From Paracoccaceae bacterium (GTDB taxonomy: Bacteria > Pseudomonadota > Alphaproteobacteria > Rhodobacterales > Rhodobacteraceae), in assembly GCA_007120685.1 (NCBI GenBank), contig SKNG01000227.1, positions 1-11,860 of the forward strand: a stretch of 11,860 bases of DNA. The letters run 5' to 3'. Below the pieces are notes generated by a model. That model ran no database searches. It was not told the DNA's origin and saw only the letters and a program-made list of their open reading frames with translations. The stretch's first letter is position 1. Each line of letters opens with the position of its first letter. Shown here one piece after another: positions 1 to 6,678 of the stretch. The position numbers and the translations under genes were made by a program.

Positions 1-2299
1 CGCTGGCATCGTCCGACAGCCGCGCGCCGGAATGGCGGTCGATGCGGATGAAGCGCCCGCCCGGCGGCACGGCAAAACGCGCACCGCCGAATTCGCGCAC
101 CGCCTCGCGCATGAACTCCTGGAACACCGGCGCGCACATCCCGCCGCCCGAGGCGCCGCGGCCCAGCGGGCGCGGCCGGTCGAAACCGATGTAACAACCG
201 GCCACGATGTTCGAGGTATAGCCCACGAACCAGACGTCGCGCGCCTCGTTGGTGGTGCCGGTCTTGCCGGCCACCGGCACGCTGAGTTGCGCATTGCGCC
301 CCGTGCCGCGCACCACCGCGCCCTCCATCATCGAGGTCAACTGATAGGCGGTGACGGCATCCATGACCCGCTGGCGCTGGCTGACAATCCAGGGCGCCTG
401 CCCGGCGGGCAGGTCCGGTTCGGCGCATTCGACGCATTGGCGCTGGTCATGGCGATAGATCGTGCGTCCCCAGCGGTCCTGCACCCGGTCAACCAGTGTC
501 GGCTCCACCCGCTCGCCACCATTGGCGAACATCGCGAAGGCTGCAACCATGCGGAACAGTGTGGTTTCCTGGCTGCCAAGCGAATTGGCCAGGAACGGCA
601 TCATACGGTCATAGACCCCGAAGCGGTCGGCATAGCCCGCCACCACGTCCATGCCGATTTCCTGAGCCAGCCGCACGGTCATCAGGTTGCGCGACATTTC
701 GACCCCGGTGCGCACCGGGGTCGGCCCGTAAAAGCGGTTCGACGCATTGGTCGGTCGCCAGATTTCGCCGCCCGCGCCTTCCACCTCGATCGGCGCGTCG
801 ATCACCACCGTGGCCGGGGTGAAGCCGGAATCCAGCGCGGCGGCATAGACGAAGGGCTTGAAGGCCGAACCGGGCTGGCGCATTGCCTGGGTGGCGCGGT
901 TGAACACCGAATGCTGATAACTGAACCCGCCCTGCATGGCGATCACCCGGCCGGTGTTCACGTCCATCGCCATGAAGCCGCCCTGCACCTCGGGCACCTG
1001 ACGCAGGGACCAGCGGACAAACGCCCCGTCGCTGTCGCGCGTCACGGCGCGCACATGCACCACGTCGCCCACGTCCAGATTGTCAGCGAGCGAGCCGCGC
1101 GCCCAGTCGATGTCCGACCGCTCTACCGTGCCGGTCTCGTCCACGCCCTCGATGCCCAGCCGCGCCTGCCCGGCGCTGACCTCCAGCACCACGGCCGGGT
1201 GCCAGCGGTTGCCCAGCGTGATGTCGCGCGCCACGTTGACCCGCGCCAGCGCCGCGCGCCAGGCGTCCTCACTGACCAGCGCCTCGGCCGGCAGGGTTTC
1301 GCCAGTACCGCGCCAGCGGCCGCGCTGGCGGTCATAGCGTTCCAGCGCGCGCTGCAGCGCGTGGGCGGCGACGGTCTGCAATTCCGGATGGACCGTCGCG
1401 CGGATCGACAAGCCGCCGGTGAAGAACTCCGCCTCACCAAAGGTCGAGGACAACTGACGCCGGATCTCGTCGGTGAAATAGTCGCGCGGCGGCAGGCTTT
1501 GCCGGAAAGCCGGGACATCGCCCGACTGCACGGTTTCCAGCGGCTGGGCGCGCGCCGTCTCTGCCTCCTCGCGGGTTATGTAGCCGTTCTCCACCATCTG
1601 GCCCAGCACCCAGTTGCGCCGCGCCGTCGCCCGCTGGCGCGCGCGCACCGGATGCAGGTCCGAGGGCGCCACCGGCAGGGCGGCCAGATACGCCATCTGG
1701 TGCAGCTCCAGTTCGTCCAGCGTGGCGTTGAAATAGGATTGCGCGGCCGCGGCCACCCCGTAGGAATTCTGACCGAGGAAGATCTCGTTGAGATAGAGTT
1801 CAAGGATCTGGTCCTTGGACAGCACCTGTTCCACGCGCCAGGCCAGGATGATCTCGCGGATCTTGCGTTCGCCGGTGCGGTCGCCCGACAGCAGGAAGTT
1901 CTTCATCACCTGCTGCGTGATGGTCGATGCGCCGCGCAGGGTCTCGCCCCGGGTGACAACGGCATCGCGCAACGCCGCGCCCATCGCCATCGGGTCGAAG
2001 CCCTGATGGTCGTAGAAATTGCGGTCCTCGGCCGAGATGAAGGCGGCGCGCAGCAGTTCGGGGATCTCGTCAACGGGGGCGAAGAGCCGGCGCTCCTGGG
2101 CGAACTCGTCGATCAGACGCCCCTCGCCGGAATAGATGCGGCTGATCGTGGGCGGGCTGTAATTGGCCAGCTGATCGTAGCCAGGCAGATCGCGGGCATA
2201 CATCCAGATCACGCCGCCAACGGTGACGGCGGCGAAGATCACGCCCATGACGAGGAAGCTGAACAGGCCGCCCAGAAGCGACAGGAAGGCACGTATCAA
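1..2299 (-). CDS. mrcA: Penicillin-binding protein 1A, class A bifunctional transglycosylase/transpeptidase (3' end cut by window)
   Basis: This enzyme polymerises lipid II into glycan strands and cross-links them at the outer face of the inner membrane. 766 codons are visible; the C-terminus lies beyond position 1. Residues about 3-33 form one N-terminal membrane helix. The glycosyltransferase domain shows EDRNFYDHQG (91-100, catalytic Glu91), GASTITQQ (123-130) and RKIREIILAWRVE (145-157). The transpeptidase domain has all three motifs: SAFK with Ser478 and Lys481, SRN at 536-538, and KTGTT from 679. The start is taken as TTG at 2299 because GGAG lies 8 nt upstream and the helix begins at once. 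An in-frame GTG at 2323 is the alternative, but it would lie upstream of the candidate transcription start. The amidase gene lies 138 bp upstream on the same strand, so the two may be co-expressed. Family identity is very secure; the exact start is less so. Confidence 0.95.
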   Translation of the reverse strand, partial: MIRAFLSLLGGLFSFLVMGVIFAAVTVGGVIWMYARDLPGYDQLANYSPPTISRIYSGEGRLIDEFAQERRLFAPVDEIPELLRAAFISAEDRNFYDHQGFDPMAMGAALRDAVVTRGETLRGASTITQQVMKNFLLSGDRTGERKIREIILAWRVEQVLSKDQILELYLNEIFLGQNSYGVAAAAQSYFNATLDELELHQMAYLAALPVAPSDLHPVRARQRATARRNWVLGQMVENGYITREEAETARAQPLETVQSGDVPAFRQSLPPRDYFTDEIRRQLSSTFGEAEFFTGGLSIRATVHPELQTVAAHALQRALERYDRQRGRWRGTGETLPAEALVSEDAWRAALARVNVARDITLGNRWHPAVVLEVSAGQARLGIEGVDETGTVERSDIDWARGSLADNLDVGDVVHVRAVTRDSDGAFVRWSLRQVPEVQGGFMAMDVNTGRVIAMQGGFSYQHSVFNRATQAMRQPGSAFKPFVYAAALDSGFTPATVVIDAPIEVEGAGGEIWRPTNASNRFYGPTPVRTGVEMSRNLMTVRLAQEIGMDVVAGYADRFGVYDRMMPFLANSLGSQETTLFRMVAAFAMFANGGERVEPTLVDRVQDRWGRTIYRHDQRQCVECAEPDLPAGQAPWIVSQRQRVMDAVTAYQLTSMMEGAVVRGTGRNAQLSVPVAGKTGTTNEARDVWFVGYTSNIVAGCYIGFDRPRPLGRGASGGGMCAPVFQEFMREAVREFGGARFAVPPGGRFIRIDRHSGARLSDDAS

Positions 2300-2325
2300 G
2301 CAGGCTACTCCGTTTGGTTGCACGA

Positions 2326-2354
2326 TCTTTACGCCATCGCCGCGCCCGGGTCAA
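2326..2354 (-). promoter_or_regulatory. Possible sigma-70 promoter for mrcA
   Basis: Read on the minus strand, TTGACC (2354-2349) is followed by a 17-nt spacer and TAAAGA (2331-2326). The -35 matches 5 of 6 consensus bases, the -10 only 3 of 6. Transcription would start near 2319, giving a leader of about 20 nt before the TTG start. This suggests mrcA can be transcribed apart from the upstream amidase. It rests on consensus matching only. Confidence 0.3.
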
Positions 2355-2437
2355 AACGCCTGCACCACCAGACTGGGCGAATAGCCGCGCATTTGGCCCG
2401 CCTCTCTGGCCTGTGATGGGCGCGGAGCGCAGACGCG

Positions 2438-3718
2438 TCAGCGACGGCGCAGGCTGGCCTGGCCAATCTCGGATGCCATCCATCCCTGCAGCGAATCGGC
2501 CAGCGCCAGCGCCATCTGCCCGCGCCAGTCGGCATCCTGCAGCCGTTCCAGGTCTCGCGGGCTGGACATGAAACCCACCTCCAGCAGGGCCGAGGGGATG
2601 TCCGCCGCGCGCAGTACGGTGAAATCGGCCTGTTGCCAGGGCCGGCGGTGCATGCGCAGCCCGGCGCCGGATATGCCATCGACCAGCGCGCGCGCCAGCC
2701 GGTCGGTGCGCGGCTGCGTCTCGGTGCGGGCGATGGCCATCAGCACCTGGGCCATGGCGTCGTCATGCTGGCGCAGATCGACGCCGCCGCCCAGCAGATC
2801 GGCGCGGTCGTGGCGTTCAGCCAGCCGGGCCGAGGCCGCGTTGCTGGCTTCCTCGGCCAGGGTGTAGACGGTGGCCCCATGCGCGTTGCCATCCGGCAGG
2901 CTGTCGGCATGCAAAGACAGGAACAGATCGGCCCGCGCCTGGCGCGCGATGCGCAGCCGCGCCTCCAGCGAGACAAAGCTGTCATCGTCGCGTGTCACCA
3001 CCACCTGGAACCCGTCGCGGCGGCGCAGCACCTCGGCCAGCTCGCGCGAGAAAGTCAGCATCAGCGCCGCCTCGGTCAGCCGCCCCTGCACGGCGCCCGG
3101 GTCGATGCCGCCATGGCCGGGATCCAGCACCACGACGGCGGGCCTATGACCCAGCGGCGCGCGTCGGGCCGTGGCTTCGCCCGTGGCGCCGTCTTCGGCA
3201 CCCTCCTGGGCGATCTGCGCCGCCAGCGCCGTGGCGCTTGCCGCCTCCAGCCGCAGGGCAACCATCGCCCGGCCAGAACCCGGATCGACCGTCATGCCGG
3301 CGCCCCGGGCCAGCATCGGCCGGGTCAGCTCCAGCACCAGCCGCGTCCAGCCGTCGCCCAGTGTTCCGGTGCGCCAGTCCCCCAGCAATGGCGAGGCGCG
3401 GCCCTGCAGGGCAAAGCCCGTCCAGTCCACCTGTCGGAAATCCAGCGCCACGCGCGGTGGATCGGCCATGTGGCGCAGCCGCCAGGGCACCGGTTGGGTA
3501 AGCGGCAGGTCCAGCAGCAGCCTGCCGTCATTGCTGCGCATCAGCGCCGTGCCGCCGACCCGCGCGCGCCCCGAAAAACCGCCTACCGAAAAACCGCTTC
3601 CTGCCGCCTGCTGCGCCCCCGCAACGCCTGGGGCCAGCATCATCGCCGCGCCAAGCCCCACCAGTGTTCGGCGTCGGCTCAGAATGCCCCTGTTCCGGGG
3701 CCCTGTCGGATCCTGCAT
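2438..3718 (-). CDS. amiC: N-acetylmuramoyl-L-alanine amidase, AmiC type (AMIN + Amidase_3), Tat-exported
   Basis: A zinc hydrolase that cuts the amide bond between N-acetylmuramic acid and the stem peptide, typically during daughter-cell separation. The N-terminus carries a twin-arginine signal, SRRRTL at 14-19, then a hydrophobic stretch ending AGA-QQ near residue 35. An AMIN-like beta-rich region (about 45-160) is followed by a variable linker and the Amidase_3 domain (about 194-415). Predicted zinc ligands are His202 (in LDPGHGGIDPGA), Glu216 and His270 (in SLHADS); the catalytic Glu is Glu380 (in LLEVGFMSSP). The length of 426 residues is close to E. coli AmiC (417). ATG at 3718 is preferred because AGGA lies 8 nt upstream. 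An ATG at 3727 adds three residues, but AGG directly abuts it. PBP1A follows on the same strand, a sensible pairing of wall hydrolase and synthase. The subtype AmiC rather than AmiA/B is inferred from Tat signal plus AMIN domain. Confidence 0.93.
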   Translation of the reverse strand: MQDPTGPRNRGILSRRRTLVGLGAAMMLAPGVAGAQQAAGSGFSVGGFSGRARVGGTALMRSNDGRLLLDLPLTQPVPWRLRHMADPPRVALDFRQVDWTGFALQGRASPLLGDWRTGTLGDGWTRLVLELTRPMLARGAGMTVDPGSGRAMVALRLEAASATALAAQIAQEGAEDGATGEATARRAPLGHRPAVVVLDPGHGGIDPGAVQGRLTEAALMLTFSRELAEVLRRRDGFQVVVTRDDDSFVSLEARLRIARQARADLFLSLHADSLPDGNAHGATVYTLAEEASNAASARLAERHDRADLLGGGVDLRQHDDAMAQVLMAIARTETQPRTDRLARALVDGISGAGLRMHRRPWQQADFTVLRAADIPSALLEVGFMSSPRDLERLQDADWRGQMALALADSLQGWMASEIGQASLRRR

Positions 3719-3790
3719 GCCTGTCATCCTGCCGTTTGCCCCGCGCGCGGCCTGTTGCCGGCCACTGCGTCAGGGGAAGCCTCTGGACAG

Positions 3791-3819
3791 ACTATAACCC
3801 GAATGCGCCGCAATGGGAA
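3791..3819 (-). promoter_or_regulatory. Candidate sigma-70 promoter for the amidase gene
   Basis: On the minus strand TTCCCA (3819-3814) is separated by exactly 17 nt from TATAGT (3796-3791). The -10 matches 5 of 6 consensus bases and the -35 matches 4 of 6. Transcription would begin near 3784, about 65 nt before the amidase start. It lies in the divergent region shared with the DsbA-like gene, for which I could not find a convincing plus-strand promoter. Confidence 0.4.
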
Positions 3820-3945
3820 TCCCGCGCGGTCCCGGAAGCAGGCAGGGTCACGAAACGGTCAGCGCCCCGGCGCGCATCACGCTGGGGCTTGATCTTCGGC
3901 ACGCTTGCCGGGACAGTTGCCGCGAAGCCTCAACAGGAATTGCCC

Positions 3946-4713
3946 ATGCGCCGCTTGTCCCTTCTTGCCGCCGCCCTGCTTGCCCTGACCGCCTTCGCAT
4001 CGCCCGGGGGCGCGCAATCCTTCTTCGACGATCTGAACGAGGACGAGCGCCGCGCGCTGCATGCCGAAATCCGCGCCTATCTGCTGGAGAACCCCGAAGT
4101 GATCTTCGAGGCCGTCGCCGCCTTCGAGGAACGCAACGCCAGCGCCCAGGCCGAGATGGAAGAGGCGCTGGTCGAAATAAATGCCGAGGCGATCTTTTTC
4201 GACGGGCATTCCTGGGCCGGGGGCAACCCCGATGGCGACCTGATCCTGGTGGAATTCGTCGATTACCGCTGCGGGTTTTGCCGCCGGGCCTTTGAACAGG
4301 TGATGGAGTTTGTCGAGGATGACGGCAATACCCAGTTGGTGATGAAGGAGTTTCCCATCCTCGGCCCGGAATCGGAGGCGATGAGCCGCTTTGCCATTGC
4401 GGTGCTGCAACTGGGCGGCAGCGATGCCTATTTCACCGCCCATGAGCGCCTGCTGAACTGGGAAGGCGCGGTGAACGAGACCACGCTTGGTGCGCTGGCC
4501 GCCGAACTGGGTCTGGATGTGCAGGCGGTCCTGACACAGATGGCCAGCAGTGCGGTCAGTGACGTGCTGGCTGAAAACCGCGCGCTGGCGCAGCGGCTTC
4601 AGATCAGCGGCACACCCACCTTCGTGCTCGGCGGCGGCGAGGATGGCGAGATGATCCGTGGCATGTTGCCCGCGGCAGCCCTTGCCGAACGGGCCGCCGC
4701 GCAGCGCGGGTAG
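3946..4713 (+). CDS. Periplasmic DsbA/Com1/ScsC-like thiol-disulfide oxidoreductase
   Basis: A predicted secreted thioredoxin-fold protein of 255 residues. The signal peptide is residues 1-23 (MRRLSLLAAALLALTAFA..., cleavage after GGA). An acidic helical segment follows (about 25-85, including LLENPEVIFEA), matching the N-terminal extension of Com1/ScsC-type DsbA proteins; in Proteus mirabilis ScsC that region mediates trimerisation. The DsbA domain starts near 98 with LVEFVDYRCGFC: the redox pair is Cys109-Gly-Phe-Cys112. The cis-proline loop is GTPTFVLG (Pro224), near the C-terminus. The start is set by AGGA 7 nt upstream of ATG and by the signal peptide; longer upstream readings lack both. 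It is divergent from the amidase and convergent with infC, so context gives no partner. Whether it works as an oxidase or an isomerase cannot be read from the sequence. No membrane partner (DsbB or ScsB) is in view. Confidence 0.9.
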   Translation: MRRLSLLAAALLALTAFASPGGAQSFFDDLNEDERRALHAEIRAYLLENPEVIFEAVAAFEERNASAQAEMEEALVEINAEAIFFDGHSWAGGNPDGDLILVEFVDYRCGFCRRAFEQVMEFVEDDGNTQLVMKEFPILGPESEAMSRFAIAVLQLGGSDAYFTAHERLLNWEGAVNETTLGALAAELGLDVQAVLTQMASSAVSDVLAENRALAQRLQISGTPTFVLGGGEDGEMIRGMLPAAALAERAAAQRG

Positions 4714-4764
4714 CATCGCGGCGCGCGCCCGGCCAGCAACAGTGCGAACCCGTGCCGCGCTGGC

Positions 4765-4790
4765 TGCGGCCTGCACCTGCGGCCTGCACC
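4765..4790. repeat. Two-copy 13-bp tandem repeat
   Basis: The 13-mer TGCGGCCTGCACC occurs twice in direct succession (4765-4777 and 4778-4790) with no mismatch. It lies outside any gene. It most likely reflects replication slippage; no function is apparent. Confidence 0.75.
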
Positions 4791-4872
4791 GGGGGTAAGC
4801 CGCCCGCTCCCTGAACAGCGACACCCCCGCAGGGATCATACGATATCCGGCCGTAGAGCCCGGGAACGGCGG

Positions 4873-4896
4873 AAAAGGGCTTTCGAAAGCCCTTTT
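4873..4896. terminator. Probable bidirectional rho-independent terminator (24-bp perfect palindrome)
   Basis: A perfect 24-bp palindrome. The arms run AAAAGGGCTT / AAGCCCTTTT around a TCGA centre, so the RNA from either strand forms a hairpin with a GGGC/GCCC core and a run of four U on its 3' side. It sits 160 bp past the DsbA-like stop and 156 bp past the infC stop, between convergent genes, where it can end transcription from both sides. Confidence 0.75.
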
Positions 4897-4897
4897 C

Positions 4898-4917
4898 ACG
4901 CGCCTTCGAAGGCGCGT
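4898..4917. repeat. Second perfect palindrome (20 bp), partner hairpin of the terminator
   Basis: The sequence ACGCGCCTTCGAAGGCGCGT is its own reverse complement. It lies one base after the terminator palindrome and shares the TTCGAA centre, but it is GC-rich and has no U tract. It may strengthen termination or processing of transcripts from either side, or form part of a dispersed intergenic repeat. Confidence 0.7.
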
Positions 4918-5051
4918 TGCACCGTCAGTGGCCGAAGCGATCAACTGAAGATAGCGTCACCCCGCCGCAGCGCAGCCAGTATCGGGGCCGGTCCCGCTTT
5001 GGCAGCGGTCGGGCGCAACGAACCGGCTGCCGCAGCTGGCCGTGGATCGGC

Positions 5052-5591
5052 TCAGCGCGGGCCGATCATCATCACCATCTGGCGGCCTTCCAGCTTCGGC
5101 ATGTTCTCCACCTTGCCCAGCTCGGCCACATCCGCCGCCACGCGGTTCAGCAATTCGACACCCAGTTGCTGATGGGCCATTTCGCGGCCACGAAAGCGCA
5201 GGGTGATCTTGACCTTGTCGCCGCCCTCCAGAAACCGCAGCACGTTGCGCATCTTGACATCGTAGTCATGGGTGTCGGTCCCGGGGCGGAACTTGACCTC
5301 CTTGATCTCGATCGTCTTCTGCTTCTTGCGGGCCTCGGATTCGCGTTTCTGCTGTTCGTACTTGAACTTGCCGAAATCCATGATCTTGCACACCGGCGGC
5401 GTGGCGTTGGGCGAGATCTCGACAAGATCCAGCCCGGCCTCCTCGGCCAGCGCAAGGCCCTTGGCGGGCGTGACAACGCCCAGGTTTTCGCCCTCTGCGC
5501 CGATCAGGCGGATTTCAGGCGCGCGGATGCGGTCGTTGACGCGCGGTCCGGTATCGCGGCTGGGCGGGGCGTTGTGGGGTCTGCGGGCTAT
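5052..5591 (-). CDS. infC: Translation initiation factor IF-3, apparent AUA start codon
   Basis: IF3 binds the 30S subunit, prevents premature 50S joining and checks the start codon and initiator tRNA in the P site. Read from ATA at 5591 the protein has 179 residues, almost the same as E. coli IF3 (180). The N-domain (about 15-85) shows RVNDRIRAPEIRLIGAEGE, the VEISPNATPPVCKIMDFGKFKYE signature (57-79) and a basic linker (82-100). The C-domain (about 100-179) includes KFRPGTDTHDYDVK and RFRGREMAHQQLG. ATA is chosen because AAGGAG lies exactly 7 nt upstream and the protein from there, (M)ARRPHNAPP, has the usual family N-terminus. The only ATG in frame, at 5687, adds 32 residues, lacks a ribosome site and precedes the candidate promoter. 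IF3 discriminates against non-AUG starts, so this implies autoregulation as known for E. coli infC (AUU). No rpmI or rplT follows. Confidence 0.97.
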   Translation of the reverse strand: MARRPHNAPPSRDTGPRVNDRIRAPEIRLIGAEGENLGVVTPAKGLALAEEAGLDLVEISPNATPPVCKIMDFGKFKYEQQKRESEARKKQKTIEIKEVKFRPGTDTHDYDVKMRNVLRFLEGGDKVKITLRFRGREMAHQQLGVELLNRVAADVAELGKVENMPKLEGRQMVMMIGPR

Positions 5592-5598
5592 GGTGATG

Positions 5599-5604
5599 CT
5601 CCTT
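5599..5604 (-). promoter_or_regulatory. Ribosome binding site that fixes the infC AUA start
   Basis: AAGGAG on the minus strand, 7 nt before ATA at 5591-5589. This near-perfect Shine-Dalgarno at ideal spacing, with no ATG, GTG or TTG at a suitable distance in frame, is the main reason for choosing AUA. An ATC two codons upstream is only 1 nt from the site and is too close. Confidence 0.8.
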
Positions 5605-5624
5605 CTGGCGGTTTGTCGCGCGCG

Positions 5625-5653
5625 AAAATAGACCCGCCCGGTGGCACTGTCCA
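5625..5653 (-). promoter_or_regulatory. Candidate infC promoter
   Basis: On the minus strand TGGACA (5653-5648, 5 of 6 consensus) is followed by a 17-nt spacer and TATTTT (5630-5625, 4 of 6). The transcript would start near 5618 and have a leader of about 27 nt before the AUA start. The -35 hexamer is embedded in the inverted repeat at 5643-5658. Confidence 0.45.
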
Positions 5654-5658
5654 GTGCC
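5643..5658. repeat. Inverted repeat over the infC -35 element
   Basis: GGCACTG-TC-CAGTGCC: two perfect 7-bp arms with a 2-bp centre. Because it overlaps the candidate -35 of infC, it could be an operator. If transcription instead starts further upstream, it would form a hairpin in the infC leader. The symmetry is seen directly; the role is inferred. Confidence 0.5.
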
Positions 5659-5776
5659 CGGCAACGCGCTCCGGTCGGCAAGAGCATGCCGGAACTGCCG
5701 GCTTGACAGGAAAGCGAATTGCACTTCGGTCAGGAACAGGGCTAAACGCTTGCCATACGCTATGCGAGGACCGGAT

Positions 5777-6529
5777 ATGAAAAAACTGTTGATCATCGCG
5801 GCGATCGTGCTGGCGGCCGGCGTCGGTTTCTGGCTGGCTCGTCAGGAACAGACGCCGCCGCCGGCGCCCGTGTCGCCCCCGCCGGTGACCGAACCGGAGC
5901 CGCTGGAGGAGCCGGAGCCGGAGCCTGAACCTGAGCCCGAGCCTGAGCCTGAGCCGGAGCCTGAGCCTGAGCCGGAGCCCGAGACCGAGGCAGAGCCGGT
6001 GGCACCGGTTGAGGAGTCGATTGCCGACGAGATCGAGGAAGAGGCCCGCGACGCGGTGGATGCGGCGGCCGAGGGTGCCGAGGAAGCGCGCGATGCGGCC
6101 GAGTCGCTGATCGAGGAGATCATGGACTCGGCCGACGAAGCGGCGGCCGATGTCGAGGAGCGGATCGGCGATTCGCTGCAGGCGATCCGCGATGCCGCCG
6201 ACGAGGCGCTGGCCGATACCGCGCCCGAGGGCACCGAAGTCCCCGAGACCGCGCCGGCCGAGGCGCCCGCGGACGCCCCCGAGGAGATGCCGGCCGAAAC
6301 CGGCGACGGCGCGGCAGTGGAGGGCGAGCCGGCGCCTGAGGCGGCGGCGGCTTCGGATGCGCTGACGCCGCAGGGCTTCGACTACGACCGCGCGCTGGCG
6401 GCGGTCGAGGCGTCCGACCTGAACCCGGTTGCCCGCGCTGCCGCCCAGCAGTTGCTGCGGAGCGTGCGCGACAACCCGGCGGCGGCGGAGACGGCGCTGG
6501 CGCAGCTGCGCGAAATGCTGGGGCTCTGA
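5777..6529 (+). CDS. Membrane-anchored acidic protein with (Glu-Pro)12 stalk, function unknown
   Basis: I do not recognise a named family. The 250-residue protein begins MKKLL and has one hydrophobic helix (about 4-20) followed by Ala-Arg-Gln, so it is probably anchored in the inner membrane with the rest in the periplasm. A Pro-rich segment (27-42) leads into twelve uninterrupted Glu-Pro pairs (45-68), expected to form a stiff extended rod like the TonB proline-rich region. Residues about 78-145 are a very acidic Ala/Glu/Asp helical region with coiled-coil character. A Pro/Ala/Glu linker follows to about 193. The last 55 residues (TPQGFDYDRALAAVEASDLNPVARA...) look like a small helical domain rich in Ala and Leu, the most conserved-looking part. 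The start has GAGGA 6 nt upstream. It is monocistronic: divergent from infC and closed by a strong terminator. The layout suggests spanning the periplasm, but no enzyme motif is visible. Confidence 0.85.
   Translation: MKKLLIIAAIVLAAGVGFWLARQEQTPPPAPVSPPPVTEPEPLEEPEPEPEPEPEPEPEPEPEPEPEPETEAEPVAPVEESIADEIEEEARDAVDAAAEGAEEARDAAESLIEEIMDSADEAAADVEERIGDSLQAIRDAADEALADTAPEGTEVPETAPAEAPADAPEEMPAETGDGAAVEGEPAPEAAAASDALTPQGFDYDRALAAVEASDLNPVARAAAQQLLRSVRDNPAAAETALAQLREMLGL
5909..5980 (+). repeat. Hexanucleotide GAGCCN repeat coding for (Glu-Pro)12
   Basis: Twelve tandem 6-bp units, each a Glu codon (GAG, once GAA) and a Pro codon (CCG, CCT or CCC). Third-base variety shows the array is not freshly expanded. 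Gain or loss of units would keep the reading frame and change only stalk length. Confidence 0.9.
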
Positions 6530-6556
6530 ACCGGCCCGAGCCTGCCCATCGCATCG

Positions 6557-6585
6557 ACCCCGGCCGGCAGCGGCCGGGGTCTTTT
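6557..6585 (+). terminator. Rho-independent terminator of the EP-stalk gene
   Basis: A 10-bp perfect stem (ACCCCGGCCG / CGGCCGGGGT) with a GCAG loop, followed by CTTTT. It begins 28 nt after the stop codon, the classic arrangement for factor-independent termination. Confidence 0.85.
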
Positions 6586-6617
6586 CATGCTGCCATCGGC
6601 GCTGATGGCTGGCTTAT

Positions 6618-6641
6618 CGGCGGATGCGGCGGATGCGGCGG
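6618..6641. repeat. Short 9-bp tandem repeat
   Basis: CGGCGGATG occurs twice in succession and is followed by a partial third copy (CGGCGG). It is intergenic, and slippage is the simplest origin. Confidence 0.55.
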
Positions 6642-6678
6642 CCGTGCAGGGCGTCAACCCGGGCAACAGCGCAGGGGG

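Larger units (their letters stand above)
4714..5051. other. Convergent intergenic region between the DsbA-like gene and infC
   Basis: This 338-bp stretch separates the stop codons of two convergent genes. I see no credible gene here: long readings through it are continuations of antisense frames without ribosome binding sites. It contains a two-copy 13-bp tandem repeat (4765-4790) and two adjacent perfect palindromes (4873-4896 and 4898-4917), listed separately. The remaining 134 bp before the infC stop show no recognisable element. Confidence 0.6.

Noticed and set aside
32..2416. A 794-codon open frame on the plus strand
   Set aside because: It is antisense to PBP1A, whose motifs are all intact. 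The translation is His/Arg/Ala-rich with no recognisable domain, as expected for the shadow frame of a GC-rich gene.
2633..3892. A 419-codon plus-strand frame opposite the amidase
   Set aside because: Same reason: low-complexity Arg/Gln/His composition, no ribosome site, and full overlap with a clear Amidase_3 gene.
3877..4944. A 355-codon minus-strand frame opposite the DsbA-like gene
   Set aside because: The plus-strand frame has a signal peptide, CGFC and a cis-Pro loop. The minus frame has no features and runs through the terminator palindromes.
5703..5708. Consensus TTGACA upstream of the EP-stalk gene
   Set aside because: At 16-18 nt downstream there is only TCGGTC-like sequence, with no usable -10, and the gene start is about 70 bp away. 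I could not support a promoter.
5842..6234. A minus-strand frame encoding a long Ser-Gly repeat
   Set aside because: It is the complement of the (Glu-Pro)12 array and the acidic region; the plus-strand gene has a start, ribosome site, membrane helix and terminator.
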